Shown: positions 53,376 to 61,579 of the stretch, one piece after another | Layout of the letters: every line of letters begins with the position of its first letter | Position numbering within the stretch: the stretch's first letter is position 1 | Assembly (NCBI GenBank): GCA_030581615.1 | Contig: JAKTTT010000049.1 | Location: 84,945 to 148,944 of the forward strand | Source: Alloascoidea africana | Taxonomy: Eukaryota; Ascomycota; Alloascoideomycetes; Alloascoideales; Alloascoideaceae | DNA: 64,000 bases | Direction: 5' to 3' | The notes under the pieces: model-generated | Databases searched by the model: none | Told to the model about the DNA's origin: nothing | The model's input: the letters and a program-made list of their open reading frames with translations, nothing else | Made by a program: the position numbers and the translations under genes

Positions 53376-54881
53376 TTATGTCAAAACCCAAGCAGGCTTG
53401 ACTATGCGGTCTCCTATGCTTATTGCCTTCTTCATTATTGTGATTTCCATATTCTGTGAAGCCTTGAGAAACCATTTATAAAGCGAAGAAAAATGCTTTG
53501 GAGGGTCTTCAAAAACTTCTTCAAGAGACCAATTGCTCATTTCAAACAATCCTCTCAATTCGGGACTATTACCAAAACAAACGATTTCCAAGAAATTGTA
53601 ATCACCTTTAGTCACATCAAGACAGCCGTCTACTTGATTCTCTTTTTCATCTATCACAAACAGAGAAAAATCAAAAACAAACTCTCCGATGCCATTAATT
53701 TTCTTATACTGTACAAAATCTTCATGATTGGTGGGGTAGTGAGCTATCAGCTTGCACTTCACACGGAAAGCATGATCAAACTTGACTTCTCCTCTCTTTT
53801 CTCTTTCTATGACTCTTGATAAAGGCAGCTCTTCTACCAGTAAGGAGGGTGGTGATGGTGGTGGTGGTAACTCCTCCAACTCGTGCGAAACTCGAGGCCT
53901 TGGTGAAAATTCGGACTTAAGAGACAAGGGGACTGTGTATGTCGGAGAGTATTGTGATTCCTGTGTCTGATTGAATTGAGACTGTAAAATATCTTCGGAC
54001 TGGCTGCCTTGGGTGTGATAGTGTGCTAAGAGTGACGCGTCCAACCTTGAGGCTTCCATCGGTCGGGCAAATGCAACTTTCGACGTTGATTGTAGATTTT
54101 GAGAGGACGGCGAAGCAGAACGTTTTGGTTCCTGAGAAGCTTCTAGTCTCTGTCGTTTTAGTGAGTGAGATGGAAGGGTAGGCGAGTCTGGTGTCTTTTC
54201 TACATGAAAAGTCTTTTCCATAGCCATGTCAAGCTTAGGATCTGGTTCCAAAATTTCTTCTTTTTTCTTCTGAACCTCTACTTTATCCTCTTCCTCTTCC
54301 TCATCTTCAAGCTCTATCACTGTTCCATTGTTGCTTTTGATGTACTCGTTTCTCCTCTGTAACATTTCTCTGAAGAGTTTGTGATGCGGGCCACTTTTAC
54401 AATGTGTGTTCAGAATCTCAACGTCGCCTTGAGATCTATGAATTGTACCTTGGATCTCCGCTTTATAAATTTTTGTCCGAAATTCAACACTTACAAAGAT
54501 CCCGTAAGAGCCAACTTTTTCCAGCCACCCATTCTCGAAAAGTTTTGGATCGTGGTTGTATCTCCTTTTAAATTCGTTGACATAGTTGGCCTTAAACTTT
54601 AGCCACTTTGAATCGTACAGCACTACCTGAAAGTAATGATATGAATAGACCAAACGTTCACCAGTGTGCTCGGGCACAATACAGAACGAAAATGGGTCGT
54701 CAGTGCCTGCTTGGGGCAATGTGAAGTCGCAGACACATATCATGCCCATAGGGGTCCCACCAGCTCGTCCATCCTTTATCGACAGCAGCTGGCCACAGAT
54801 CTTGATATGGGATCGGGTATGAACATCTCTCTGGCCTATGTCTGAAACGCAGCACTCTTTCACGGGCGGTGCGTGAGCCAT
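53376..54881 (-). CDS. Unrecognised protein with two folded ends and an acidic, Ser-rich middle
   Basis: 501 residues, single exon, ATG at 54881. I do not recognise it. The N-terminal ~185 residues look like a folded beta-rich domain (IKICGQLLSIKDG, GMICVCDFTLPQ, SYHYFQVVLYDSKWLKFK, GSYGIFVSVEFRTKIYKAEI). Residues ~190-340 are disordered: an acidic run (ELEDEEEEEDKVEVQKKKEE), then Ser/Gln-rich with SQ/TQ pairs, then Pro-rich. The C-terminal ~140 residues again look beta-rich (FRVKCKLIAHYP, GEFVFDFSLFVID). Two beta domains around an SQ/TQ-containing linker could suit an OB-fold DNA-binding or telomere protein, but this is only a guess. It diverges from the PH-domain gene and shares a palindrome-rich promoter. 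Confidence 0.75.
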   Translation of the reverse strand: MAHAPPVKECCVSDIGQRDVHTRSHIKICGQLLSIKDGRAGGTPMGMICVCDFTLPQAGTDDPFSFCIVPEHTGERLVYSYHYFQVVLYDSKWLKFKANYVNEFKRRYNHDPKLFENGWLEKVGSYGIFVSVEFRTKIYKAEIQGTIHRSQGDVEILNTHCKSGPHHKLFREMLQRRNEYIKSNNGTVIELEDEEEEEDKVEVQKKKEEILEPDPKLDMAMEKTFHVEKTPDSPTLPSHSLKRQRLEASQEPKRSASPSSQNLQSTSKVAFARPMEASRLDASLLAHYHTQGSQSEDILQSQFNQTQESQYSPTYTVPLSLKSEFSPRPRVSHELEELPPPPSPPSLLVEELPLSRVIEREKRGEVKFDHAFRVKCKLIAHYPTNHEDFVQYKKINGIGEFVFDFSLFVIDEKENQVDGCLDVTKGDYNFLEIVCFGNSPELRGLFEMSNWSLEEVFEDPPKHFSSLYKWFLKASQNMEITIMKKAISIGDRIVKPAWVLT

Positions 54882-54961
54882 TGGGGTCTGGCAAGCTGGT
54901 TGAGACTGTCTAAGGAGACAAGTGTATCGTGCTTTCCCACCACACTAACGCAGGTGACGCA

Positions 54962-55014
54962 AAAGTGCGCGCACTTTCCTGCTTTTGTGCGCGCACTGGC
55001 GCAAATATGCGCCA
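54962..55014. promoter_or_regulatory. Cluster of GC palindromes in a bidirectional promoter
   Basis: A 16-bp perfect palindrome AAAGTGCGCGCACTTT lies at 54962-54977, a second GTGCGCGCAC at 54987-54996, and an inverted pair GGCGCA-AATA-TGCGCC at about 54998-55013. They lie 80-130 bp upstream of the minus-strand gene and 220-270 bp upstream of the PH-domain gene. TTTGCGCC on the minus strand resembles E2F/MBF-type sites. The binding factor is unknown. Confidence 0.6.
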
Positions 55015-55230
55015 TCCCCGGAATCTGGCCAATCAGCGGCGGCCGCCTCCCGCGCCCGGCATCGTTATCTCGACTAGGAAAAAGGGACTTGGCGATTCTC
55101 TCTCTCGCTCTCTTTTCTCTCTCTCTGGCCTACTCTGGGAATCTTCTCCTTGAAACAAAGTCCAACAACCACCTGTGCAAGTCCACTTTTCCATTTGCCT
55201 GCCTTCTCTGCAACGGCCTGGCCTTAGAAG

Positions 55231-57603
55231 ATGCCTCCCTTTTTTTCGTCGGCGGCAAGCTTCCCCCAACCTAACGACATTGATGACTATAACCAGTACC
55301 GGCAACGTCAGAATTCAAGGATATTATTTTCCAGCGAGCCTAGTTTACCGCCATCTTATGAACTGTTACCGCCTATAGCACCGAGATATGGCATCTATCC
55401 TAGAGAAGAAGAAACGAGAGAAGCCTTGCCGTCATACTCTCCTTCCATATATAGGACAGCCTACATCTTCCGCAAGGTTGAGCTACTATCCCCATTTGAC
55501 GCATGTTTCAATAGCCAAAGACACTGGCATCTTTGCTTCGTTGAGTTGAACAATACGCAGTTGAATTTTTACCAAGTGGAGAACGAAGACATGGTGTTTA
55601 GCCAAATGGCGTTCTCCTCGGGATCTGATAGTGGACCTGGAGGTATTGGAGCCTCACCTGGAGAGGCGTCAGGGGTAAAGGCATTTATGAAGAGAAGCTT
55701 TGGGCGGTCAAGAACAGCTTCAAATGTTACTTTGATGTCGTGTAGCTCCGGTATGAGTGTTAACGAAATGAGTTCTCAGACGTCGTTTACGTCGTCTTTT
55801 ACGTCTTTAAGCAGTACTATTGATGCTTCCAACATGACAAGCCTAAGGCATTTCCCGACGCCAATACGCTCGTACACCCTTCAGCATTCAGATATTGGAA
55901 CAGCTGATGACTACAAGAAAAAGCCTTTTACGCTGAGGTTAAGACTTGAGGCTGAGCAGATTCTTCTTAGTTTCATTAGCCTACCCGACATGATCGACTG
56001 GTATATTGCGTTGAGTATGGGCCGAGAGGTATCCTTGCCTATAGAAGACAGAGAGTTGACAAATTTTATGACCATTCCTAGAAGGAGACGAAGACGACAA
56101 CGTCAGAGACAAAGACGAAGAGCATATCGAAATAATGCCTCAAGAAGGCGGATGTCTTCAATAGTGAACATCGGCGGTAATGGTGAAAGGTCTGGCTCAC
56201 AAGGATCGCTAAGAGCAAAACGTGCTCTAGTTGGAGAATGGGTAAAGTCCCAGTTCAATATGAATGAGACTTCTACTGCTGCTTCTACCTCTATGCCTTC
56301 GTTGAAGTCTAGAATCTCAAATTTGAAGCTAAAATTAGAAAGCAATGGCATTTTTTCCTCCAACTCATCATCAAGCAACAGAATAGCTCCCAATGCCCCC
56401 AGCGTACACGACTCGCTCTCATCAGGACTAAACACTACCTCTAGTTCTGGGTTTTCACAAAATCGAAGAAGAGCTGCAACGATTTCTAACCTTCCTCACG
56501 GCTCTTCATCCAATGTTCTTGAACATACACCTTTACACAGAGCTAGGAATACTATGACAGAGCTGCCTGATACAAATCCTCAAGCACTTGGTTTATCTGA
56601 TCCATCAGAGGAGGCCTCGGAGACCACCATTGCGGCGGGATCACTAGAAGGAGAGGCGGGGGACGAAAATGAAGAAATGCAAGATGAACTTGAAGAGCTG
56701 TCGAATTTGACATCGACAGAAGCTGATCTTGACAACTCTGATAATGAAGAGGACGACGAAGAAGAAGATGAAGAATTAGACGATGACGACAACGATGCAT
56801 ATGACGCACATGAGATTTTCGATGAAGACCATAATCAAAGCGCAACCGAGGAATACGGCTTTGAGCAGAATGAGGAATCGGTTATGCTTTTCAATGATAT
56901 CCCAGGAGCTCATCCAAGCAACGCTTTCGGCAACGTTGAAAGAGTCTCATCAACCAGCTCCTCAACGCTGGATAGTCGTGGCAGCTTAAATAACTCTGCA
57001 AATTCAACAGGAAGCTCTTCTCTGGTTAACCCGTCTCCCATTATTAATATCACAGACGTTGATGGGTCGGCTAAACATGTACAGCTAGATAAAGAACAAA
57101 TACAAGAACGGAAACCCAAACAAGAAGGGGATGTTGAGAAATGGTTTCCTAGGAAGCGCTACCCAAGCATTGCGAAATTACTGCGATATGCTGAGCATTG
57201 CATTCCCAAACTAAGAATTAACGATCCCTGGACGAAACCGATTATCAGGTCTTTGTATATTTCGGCTGACATGGTTGCCGAGCACACATTGAAGCAATCC
57301 AAAACAACTGTCAATCTGGTATCTTTGGCTTCGAACAAATCGGATCAGAAGTCTAGAGCCATCACCTCTTCCTTGCCTATCAAATTTGGACGCGCAAGGG
57401 GCAACTCCTTAGGAGCGCCTTCGTTTTCAACAGGATCCTTGTTAGGCCCTCTATCTCCAATCACAAAAGTACACTCTCAACTTGGCCTGGGCGAGCTCAC
57501 ATCTTCCAAGGCAACAAGTTCAATATCTAGATCTGCAAACAACATACGCTATTGCAGGCGTTTTTCTTTTGCTAAAGGTAGAAGACTGGTTGCTGAAGAT
57601 TAA
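55231..57603 (+). CDS. PH-domain protein of the YHR131C/YNL144C type
   Basis: 790 residues, single exon. A PPxY-type motif (LPPSYELLPP) near residue 45 and ALPSYSPS near 68 could bind Rsp5 WW domains. The PH-like domain is split: its first strands are AYIFRKVELLSPF and RHWHLCFVELNNTQLNFYQ (about 85-115). A ~110-residue Ser/Gly-rich insertion follows, then the last strands and helix (RSYTLQHSDIG, FTLRLRLEAEQILLSF, DMIDWYIALSMGRE, about 210-270). Then come an Arg-rich run (RRRRRRQRQRQRRR), Ser-rich and highly acidic disordered stretches, and a conserved short C-terminal block (WFPRKRYPSIAKLLRYAEHCIPKL). The yeast homologues are of unknown function. The split PH and length (about 850 there) support the family call. 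Confidence 0.78.
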   Translation: MPPFFSSAASFPQPNDIDDYNQYRQRQNSRILFSSEPSLPPSYELLPPIAPRYGIYPREEETREALPSYSPSIYRTAYIFRKVELLSPFDACFNSQRHWHLCFVELNNTQLNFYQVENEDMVFSQMAFSSGSDSGPGGIGASPGEASGVKAFMKRSFGRSRTASNVTLMSCSSGMSVNEMSSQTSFTSSFTSLSSTIDASNMTSLRHFPTPIRSYTLQHSDIGTADDYKKKPFTLRLRLEAEQILLSFISLPDMIDWYIALSMGREVSLPIEDRELTNFMTIPRRRRRRQRQRQRRRAYRNNASRRRMSSIVNIGGNGERSGSQGSLRAKRALVGEWVKSQFNMNETSTAASTSMPSLKSRISNLKLKLESNGIFSSNSSSSNRIAPNAPSVHDSLSSGLNTTSSSGFSQNRRRAATISNLPHGSSSNVLEHTPLHRARNTMTELPDTNPQALGLSDPSEEASETTIAAGSLEGEAGDENEEMQDELEELSNLTSTEADLDNSDNEEDDEEEDEELDDDDNDAYDAHEIFDEDHNQSATEEYGFEQNEESVMLFNDIPGAHPSNAFGNVERVSSTSSSTLDSRGSLNNSANSTGSSSLVNPSPIINITDVDGSAKHVQLDKEQIQERKPKQEGDVEKWFPRKRYPSIAKLLRYAEHCIPKLRINDPWTKPIIRSLYISADMVAEHTLKQSKTTVNLVSLASNKSDQKSRAITSSLPIKFGRARGNSLGAPSFSTGSLLGPLSPITKVHSQLGLGELTSSKATSSISRSANNIRYCRRFSFAKGRRLVAED

Positions 57604-58087
57604 CCACTCTTCCCTCCCTTTTCTTTTCATTTCTTTTTTGTCTTTTTACACCCATTCCTTAACCAATTCTACATGCTACGTTAATTATACCTACTTGTCT
57701 ATCTCCAGGCTTGCTTTGAAGCATCTATTGTCTTCTGAGGGACAGCACATATTTTTTTTTTCTTTCTGAGGATTCATTTATTGCTTACGCACATGCATTA
57801 TAGTGAGCTGAAAACACATAGAGGAGAAATGCTTTTTTAAATTTTTTTTATATGGTTATGATTTGTCGTTAGATGACTTGTGTAGTATATAGCTAGCTTG
57901 TGCACACACAAAAGCCATGATAAATTTCATTTTTGTCAGTTTGATGTGTTTTGGTACTGTGGCGCTCGGGTGTTGCAAACCTCTCGCCAAAACGAGCGAT
58001 TCGCCACTCCAGCTTTTCCACCATCCCAGCCTGGCAGCTTTGATACTCGTGACAATCTTGGCCTAGCAGCACGTCTATAATCTCGGA
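57604..58087. other. Intergenic region, RPN11 promoter
   Basis: T-rich 3' flank of the PH-domain gene, then the RPN11 promoter. TTCGCCACT at 58000-58008 (AGTGGCGAA on the other strand) is near, but not identical to, the Rpn4 proteasome element GGTGGCAAA. No gene seen. Confidence 0.35.
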
Positions 58088-59023
58088 ATGGATCAAATAC
58101 AGCGACTTTTAAACCAGGCCGGCGGCGGCGGAATGGGAGGAATGCCTTCGGATGGCCCAGTTATAGACAATGCTGAGACGGTGCACATTTCATCATTGGC
58201 ACTTTTGAAGATGCTGAAACATGGCCGAGCTGGCGTGCCAATGGAAGTCATGGGTCTGATGCTTGGAGAGTTTGTTGACGAGTTTACGGTCCATGTTATC
58301 GATGTGTTTGCAATGCCACAATCTGGTACTGGTGTCAGTGTAGAGGCCGTTGATGACGTTTTCCAAACCAAAATGATGGATATGCTACGACAGACGGGGA
58401 GAGACCAGATGGTTGTCGGATGGTATCACTCGCATCCAGGATTTGGATGTTGGCTATCCAGCGTGGATATCAATACACAACAGTCTTTTGAGCAATTGAA
58501 CAGCAGAGCTGTTGCCGTGGTGGTGGACCCTATTCAGTCTGTACGTGGCAAGGTCGTGATAGATGCCTTCAGGTTGATCAGCACGAGCACCGTTATGATG
58601 GGACAAGAACCCAGACAGACAACGAGTAACGTTGGACATTTGAACAAGCCCTCGATTCAGGCACTAATCCACGGATTGAACCGTCACTATTACTCTATCA
58701 ACATTGACTACAAAAAGTCGCCATTGGAGGAGGCAATGCTGCTGAATCTACACAAAAAGGAGTGGCAGTCGGGTCTAATAATGAGCGACTACAAGCACAA
58801 GAGCGAAGAGAATCTGGGAGCTGTCAAATCAATGGTCAAGCTCGCGGAACAGTACACAGACAGAGTCCGGGAGGAGAAGGAGCTCAGCGAGGAGCAGCTG
58901 AAGATCCGATACGTGGGCAAGCAGGACCCCAAGAAGCATCTGGCCGAGACGGCCGACAAGCGGATCGAAGAAAACATTGTTTCTCTGCTCTCTGGCAATG
59001 TCAATTCTGTCGCCGTGGAGTGA
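58088..59023 (+). CDS. RPN11: RPN11, 26S proteasome lid deubiquitinase
   Basis: 311 residues, single exon (yeast Rpn11 is 306). Rpn11 removes ubiquitin chains from substrates entering the 26S proteasome. It is a JAMM zinc metalloprotease: the catalytic Glu is in [13 protein letters not shown] (about residue 60), and the zinc motif [14 protein letters not shown] (about 117-130) has both His and the Asp. The C-terminal helices ([23 protein letters not shown]) assemble it in the lid. Codon 57, a leucine conserved in this family, is CTG, which shows standard decoding of CTG here. The sequence is almost identical to other fungal orthologues as remembered. SSE1 follows 370 bp downstream on the same strand. 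Confidence 0.98.
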   Translation: MDQIQRLLNQAGGGGMGGMPSDGPVIDNAETVHISSLALLKMLKHGRAGVPMEVMGLMLGEFVDEFTVHVIDVFAMPQSGTGVSVEAVDDVFQTKMMDMLRQTGRDQMVVGWYHSHPGFGCWLSSVDINTQQSFEQLNSRAVAVVVDPIQSVRGKVVIDAFRLISTSTVMMGQEPRQTTSNVGHLNKPSIQALIHGLNRHYYSINIDYKKSPLEEAMLLNLHKKEWQSGLIMSDYKHKSEENLGAVKSMVKLAEQYTDRVREEKELSEEQLKIRYVGKQDPKKHLAETADKRIEENIVSLLSGNVNSVAVE

Positions 59024-59274
59024 AGATAGAGATGGATAGATCAAATACATGAGTTAGATAGCAACATCCGTGCACCCGTCGAACCTCGTAGAACAGAAGC
59101 TCTTGTGCCCGGCCGCAAGGCCCAGGACGGGCTCTTGACGGCTGGAGCGACGGCTGCTGGTCGCTGGCCGTGTAGAATGTGTTCCGATCTGCCTGGGTTC
59201 CGTGGACTGGCGGTCGTGCTGGCCGTGTCGGTCGTGGTGGACCTGGGTGTGGATTCCACGGTGGGAGGCCATTG

Positions 59275-59292
59275 GAAGGTTCCGGAAGTTTC
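59275..59292 (+). promoter_or_regulatory. Heat-shock element upstream of SSE1
   Basis: GAAGGTTCCGGAAGTTTC consists of four perfect alternating GAA/TTC units with 2-bp spacing, an ideal binding site for the trimeric heat-shock factor Hsf1. It lies about 100 bp upstream of the SSE1 ATG; a TATAAA box follows at 59313-59318. Confidence 0.9.
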
Positions 59293-59392
59293 TGCTATTT
59301 TTCACTTCTCCATATAAAGGAGATCAATTCTCGCCTCTTCTCTACACCTCACATCCCCATCCATATAGATTTGCGCCTTGCGATTGTACAAC

Positions 59393-61579
59393 ATGAGTGT
59401 TCCTTTAGGTGTTGATTTCGGAAACCTTCATTCGGTCCTTGCTGTAGCAAGAAACCGAGGCATAGATGTTATTGTCAACGAAGTATCGAACAGAACGACT
59501 CCATCTCTTGTAGGGTTTGGACCAAAGAACAGAAGCATCGGCGAATCGGCAAAAAATCAAGAAATGTCAAACTTGAAAAACACAATAGGCTCCCTTCAAA
59601 GACTTGTGGGCAGATCCTATGATGATCCAGAAGTTGAGTACGAGAGAAAATTTTTGAATGCCGAGTTGGTCAATGTCGATGGCAGCGTGGGCGTCAAAGT
59701 CAGATTTCTCGATGGCAATTCACATGTCTTTTCGGCCACCCAGCTCACTGCCATGTACCTGGGCAAGATCAAGGAGACTACTTTTAATGAGGTGAAAATT
59801 CCACCTGAGGATGTAGTTCTTGCCGTCCCAGTGTGGTTTACCGACAATCAACGACGAGCGATTGCTGATGCTGCAAGAATCGCCGGATTGAACCCGGTCA
59901 GAGTTGTCAACGATGTCACTGCCGCTGCCGTTGGTTATTCTGTATTCAGAACAGATCTACCCGAAGATAAACCTAAACATGTTGCATTTGTGGATGTTGG
60001 CCATTCTACTTACACCGTGTCCATTGGTGCTATCAAGAAAGGAGAATTGAAACTTCTCAGTACCGCATATGATGAACATTTTGGTGGAAGAGACGTTGAC
60101 AGAGCTCTAACAGAGCACCTCGCTGATGTATTTAAGGACAAGTACAAGATTGACATTCGAACAAATATAAAAGCTTATGCCAGGGTCTCCGCGGCCGCTG
60201 AAAAGGCTAAGAAAGTGTTGTCTGCCAACTCTTCTGCTCCTGTTAACATAGAATGCCTGATGAATGACATTGACGTGTCTGCTTCAATTTCCCGTGAAGA
60301 ACTTGAGGAACTGATCAGCCCTTTGTTGAATCGAGTCCATGTTCCAATCGAATCTGCATTGAAATCGGCAGGTTTAACCAAAGAGCAAATAGATAATGCT
60401 GAAATCATTGGTGGTAGCTCTCGAATTCCATCCTTTAAAGCCAAATTTGCTGAAATATTTGGAAAGCCACTATCCTTCACGCTAAATCAAGATGAGGCTG
60501 TTGCCCGAGGTGCGGCCTTTGTATGTGCTATTCATTCGCCAACACTACGAGTCCGACATCTAAAGATTGAAGACGTCAATCTCCATGGAGTGAAGTACAT
60601 GTGGGAAGCAGTTGAAAATGAAGATACAGATCACCTAGAGGTGTTCCCTGCTGGAGGAGCATATCCAAGCACAAAGGTTATTACTCTTTACCGTTCTCAA
60701 GACTTTAGTTTGGAGGCGATTTATTCCAATCCTGATACGCTTCCAAAGGGAATTAACCCATGGATTGGTAAATGGGATTTGAAGGGAGTAACTGAATACG
60801 CCAAGTCACAAAATGATCCTGAACCAGATTATGCTGTGAAGATCAAGCTGCGTCAAGATCCCAGCGGCTTGTTCACAGTTGATGGCGCCTATATTACTGC
60901 TGAAAAGACATTTGAAGAGCCAATCGAGGAGACACCAGCGAATCCTCCCACGGAAGCAAAGGAGGGCGAAGAAGAGGCTGCGAAGGAACCTGAAGCACCA
61001 AAGTTCAAGACTGTTAAGAAATGGGTTAAAGTGGCCGACCTACAAGTCGTTCATTCACACAATGGATTAGATGAAAGAAATTTAAATCTTTTCATTGAGA
61101 AGGAGAATGAGTTAGCCAGCCAGGACAAGTTGGTGGCCGAGACCGAGAATAAGAAGAATGCTTTGGAGGAGTATATTTATTCTTTAAGAAGTAAAATCGA
61201 GGAGGAGTATGCCCCCTTTGCTTCTGAAGAGGAGAAAGACAAGCTTCGAAGCAAGCTCCTTGATGCTGAAGACTGGCTTTACGAGGATGGATTCGATGCA
61301 ACCAAGTCTCAATACATTGCCAAGTATGAAGAGTTAGCGTCCATCGGAAACCTCATTCGTGGAAGGTATTTAGCCAAGCAGGAAGAAGAGAGACAAGCTG
61401 CACAGGCCGCCAAAGAAGCAGAAATTGCCCAGAAAATGGCTGAGAAAATGGCTGCTGAGAACGCAGCAAAGGCAAAGGCCGAAGCTGAAAAGAAAGCAAA
61501 GGAGCCAGAGAAAAAAGAGGAGCCAACGAAAGACAGTGAGGGTGACGTGGAACTTCCTGATGCCGATGAGCTTGATTGA
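59393..61579 (+). CDS. SSE1: SSE1, Hsp110-type nucleotide exchange factor
   Basis: 728 residues from ATG 59393 (MSVPLGVDFGNLHSVLAVA); the five codons upstream are open but lack an ATG. Sse1 is the cytosolic Hsp110 that exchanges nucleotide on Hsp70 (Ssa) and holds unfolded proteins. The actin-like ATPase domain shows VDFGNLHSV, then VVLAVPVWFTDNQRRAIADAA, VVNDVTAAAVGYSVF and IIGGSSRIPSFKAKF. An Hsp110-specific acidic insertion lies near 510-540 (EEPIEETPANPPTEAKEGEEEAAKEPE, read in parts), followed by the helical C-terminal domain. The protein ends in a Lys/Glu-rich tail and LPDADELD, a typical Sse1 end with no EEVD. Yeast Sse1 is 693 residues. A strong heat-shock element lies upstream. Confidence 0.96.
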   Translation: MSVPLGVDFGNLHSVLAVARNRGIDVIVNEVSNRTTPSLVGFGPKNRSIGESAKNQEMSNLKNTIGSLQRLVGRSYDDPEVEYERKFLNAELVNVDGSVGVKVRFLDGNSHVFSATQLTAMYLGKIKETTFNEVKIPPEDVVLAVPVWFTDNQRRAIADAARIAGLNPVRVVNDVTAAAVGYSVFRTDLPEDKPKHVAFVDVGHSTYTVSIGAIKKGELKLLSTAYDEHFGGRDVDRALTEHLADVFKDKYKIDIRTNIKAYARVSAAAEKAKKVLSANSSAPVNIECLMNDIDVSASISREELEELISPLLNRVHVPIESALKSAGLTKEQIDNAEIIGGSSRIPSFKAKFAEIFGKPLSFTLNQDEAVARGAAFVCAIHSPTLRVRHLKIEDVNLHGVKYMWEAVENEDTDHLEVFPAGGAYPSTKVITLYRSQDFSLEAIYSNPDTLPKGINPWIGKWDLKGVTEYAKSQNDPEPDYAVKIKLRQDPSGLFTVDGAYITAEKTFEEPIEETPANPPTEAKEGEEEAAKEPEAPKFKTVKKWVKVADLQVVHSHNGLDERNLNLFIEKENELASQDKLVAETENKKNALEEYIYSLRSKIEEEYAPFASEEEKDKLRSKLLDAEDWLYEDGFDATKSQYIAKYEELASIGNLIRGRYLAKQEEERQAAQAAKEAEIAQKMAEKMAAENAAKAKAEAEKKAKEPEKKEEPTKDSEGDVELPDADELD

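Noticed and set aside
57000-58087. Rpn4 proteasome element upstream of RPN11
   Set aside because: Only an imperfect match (AGTGGCGAA) was found; not strong enough to list as a site.
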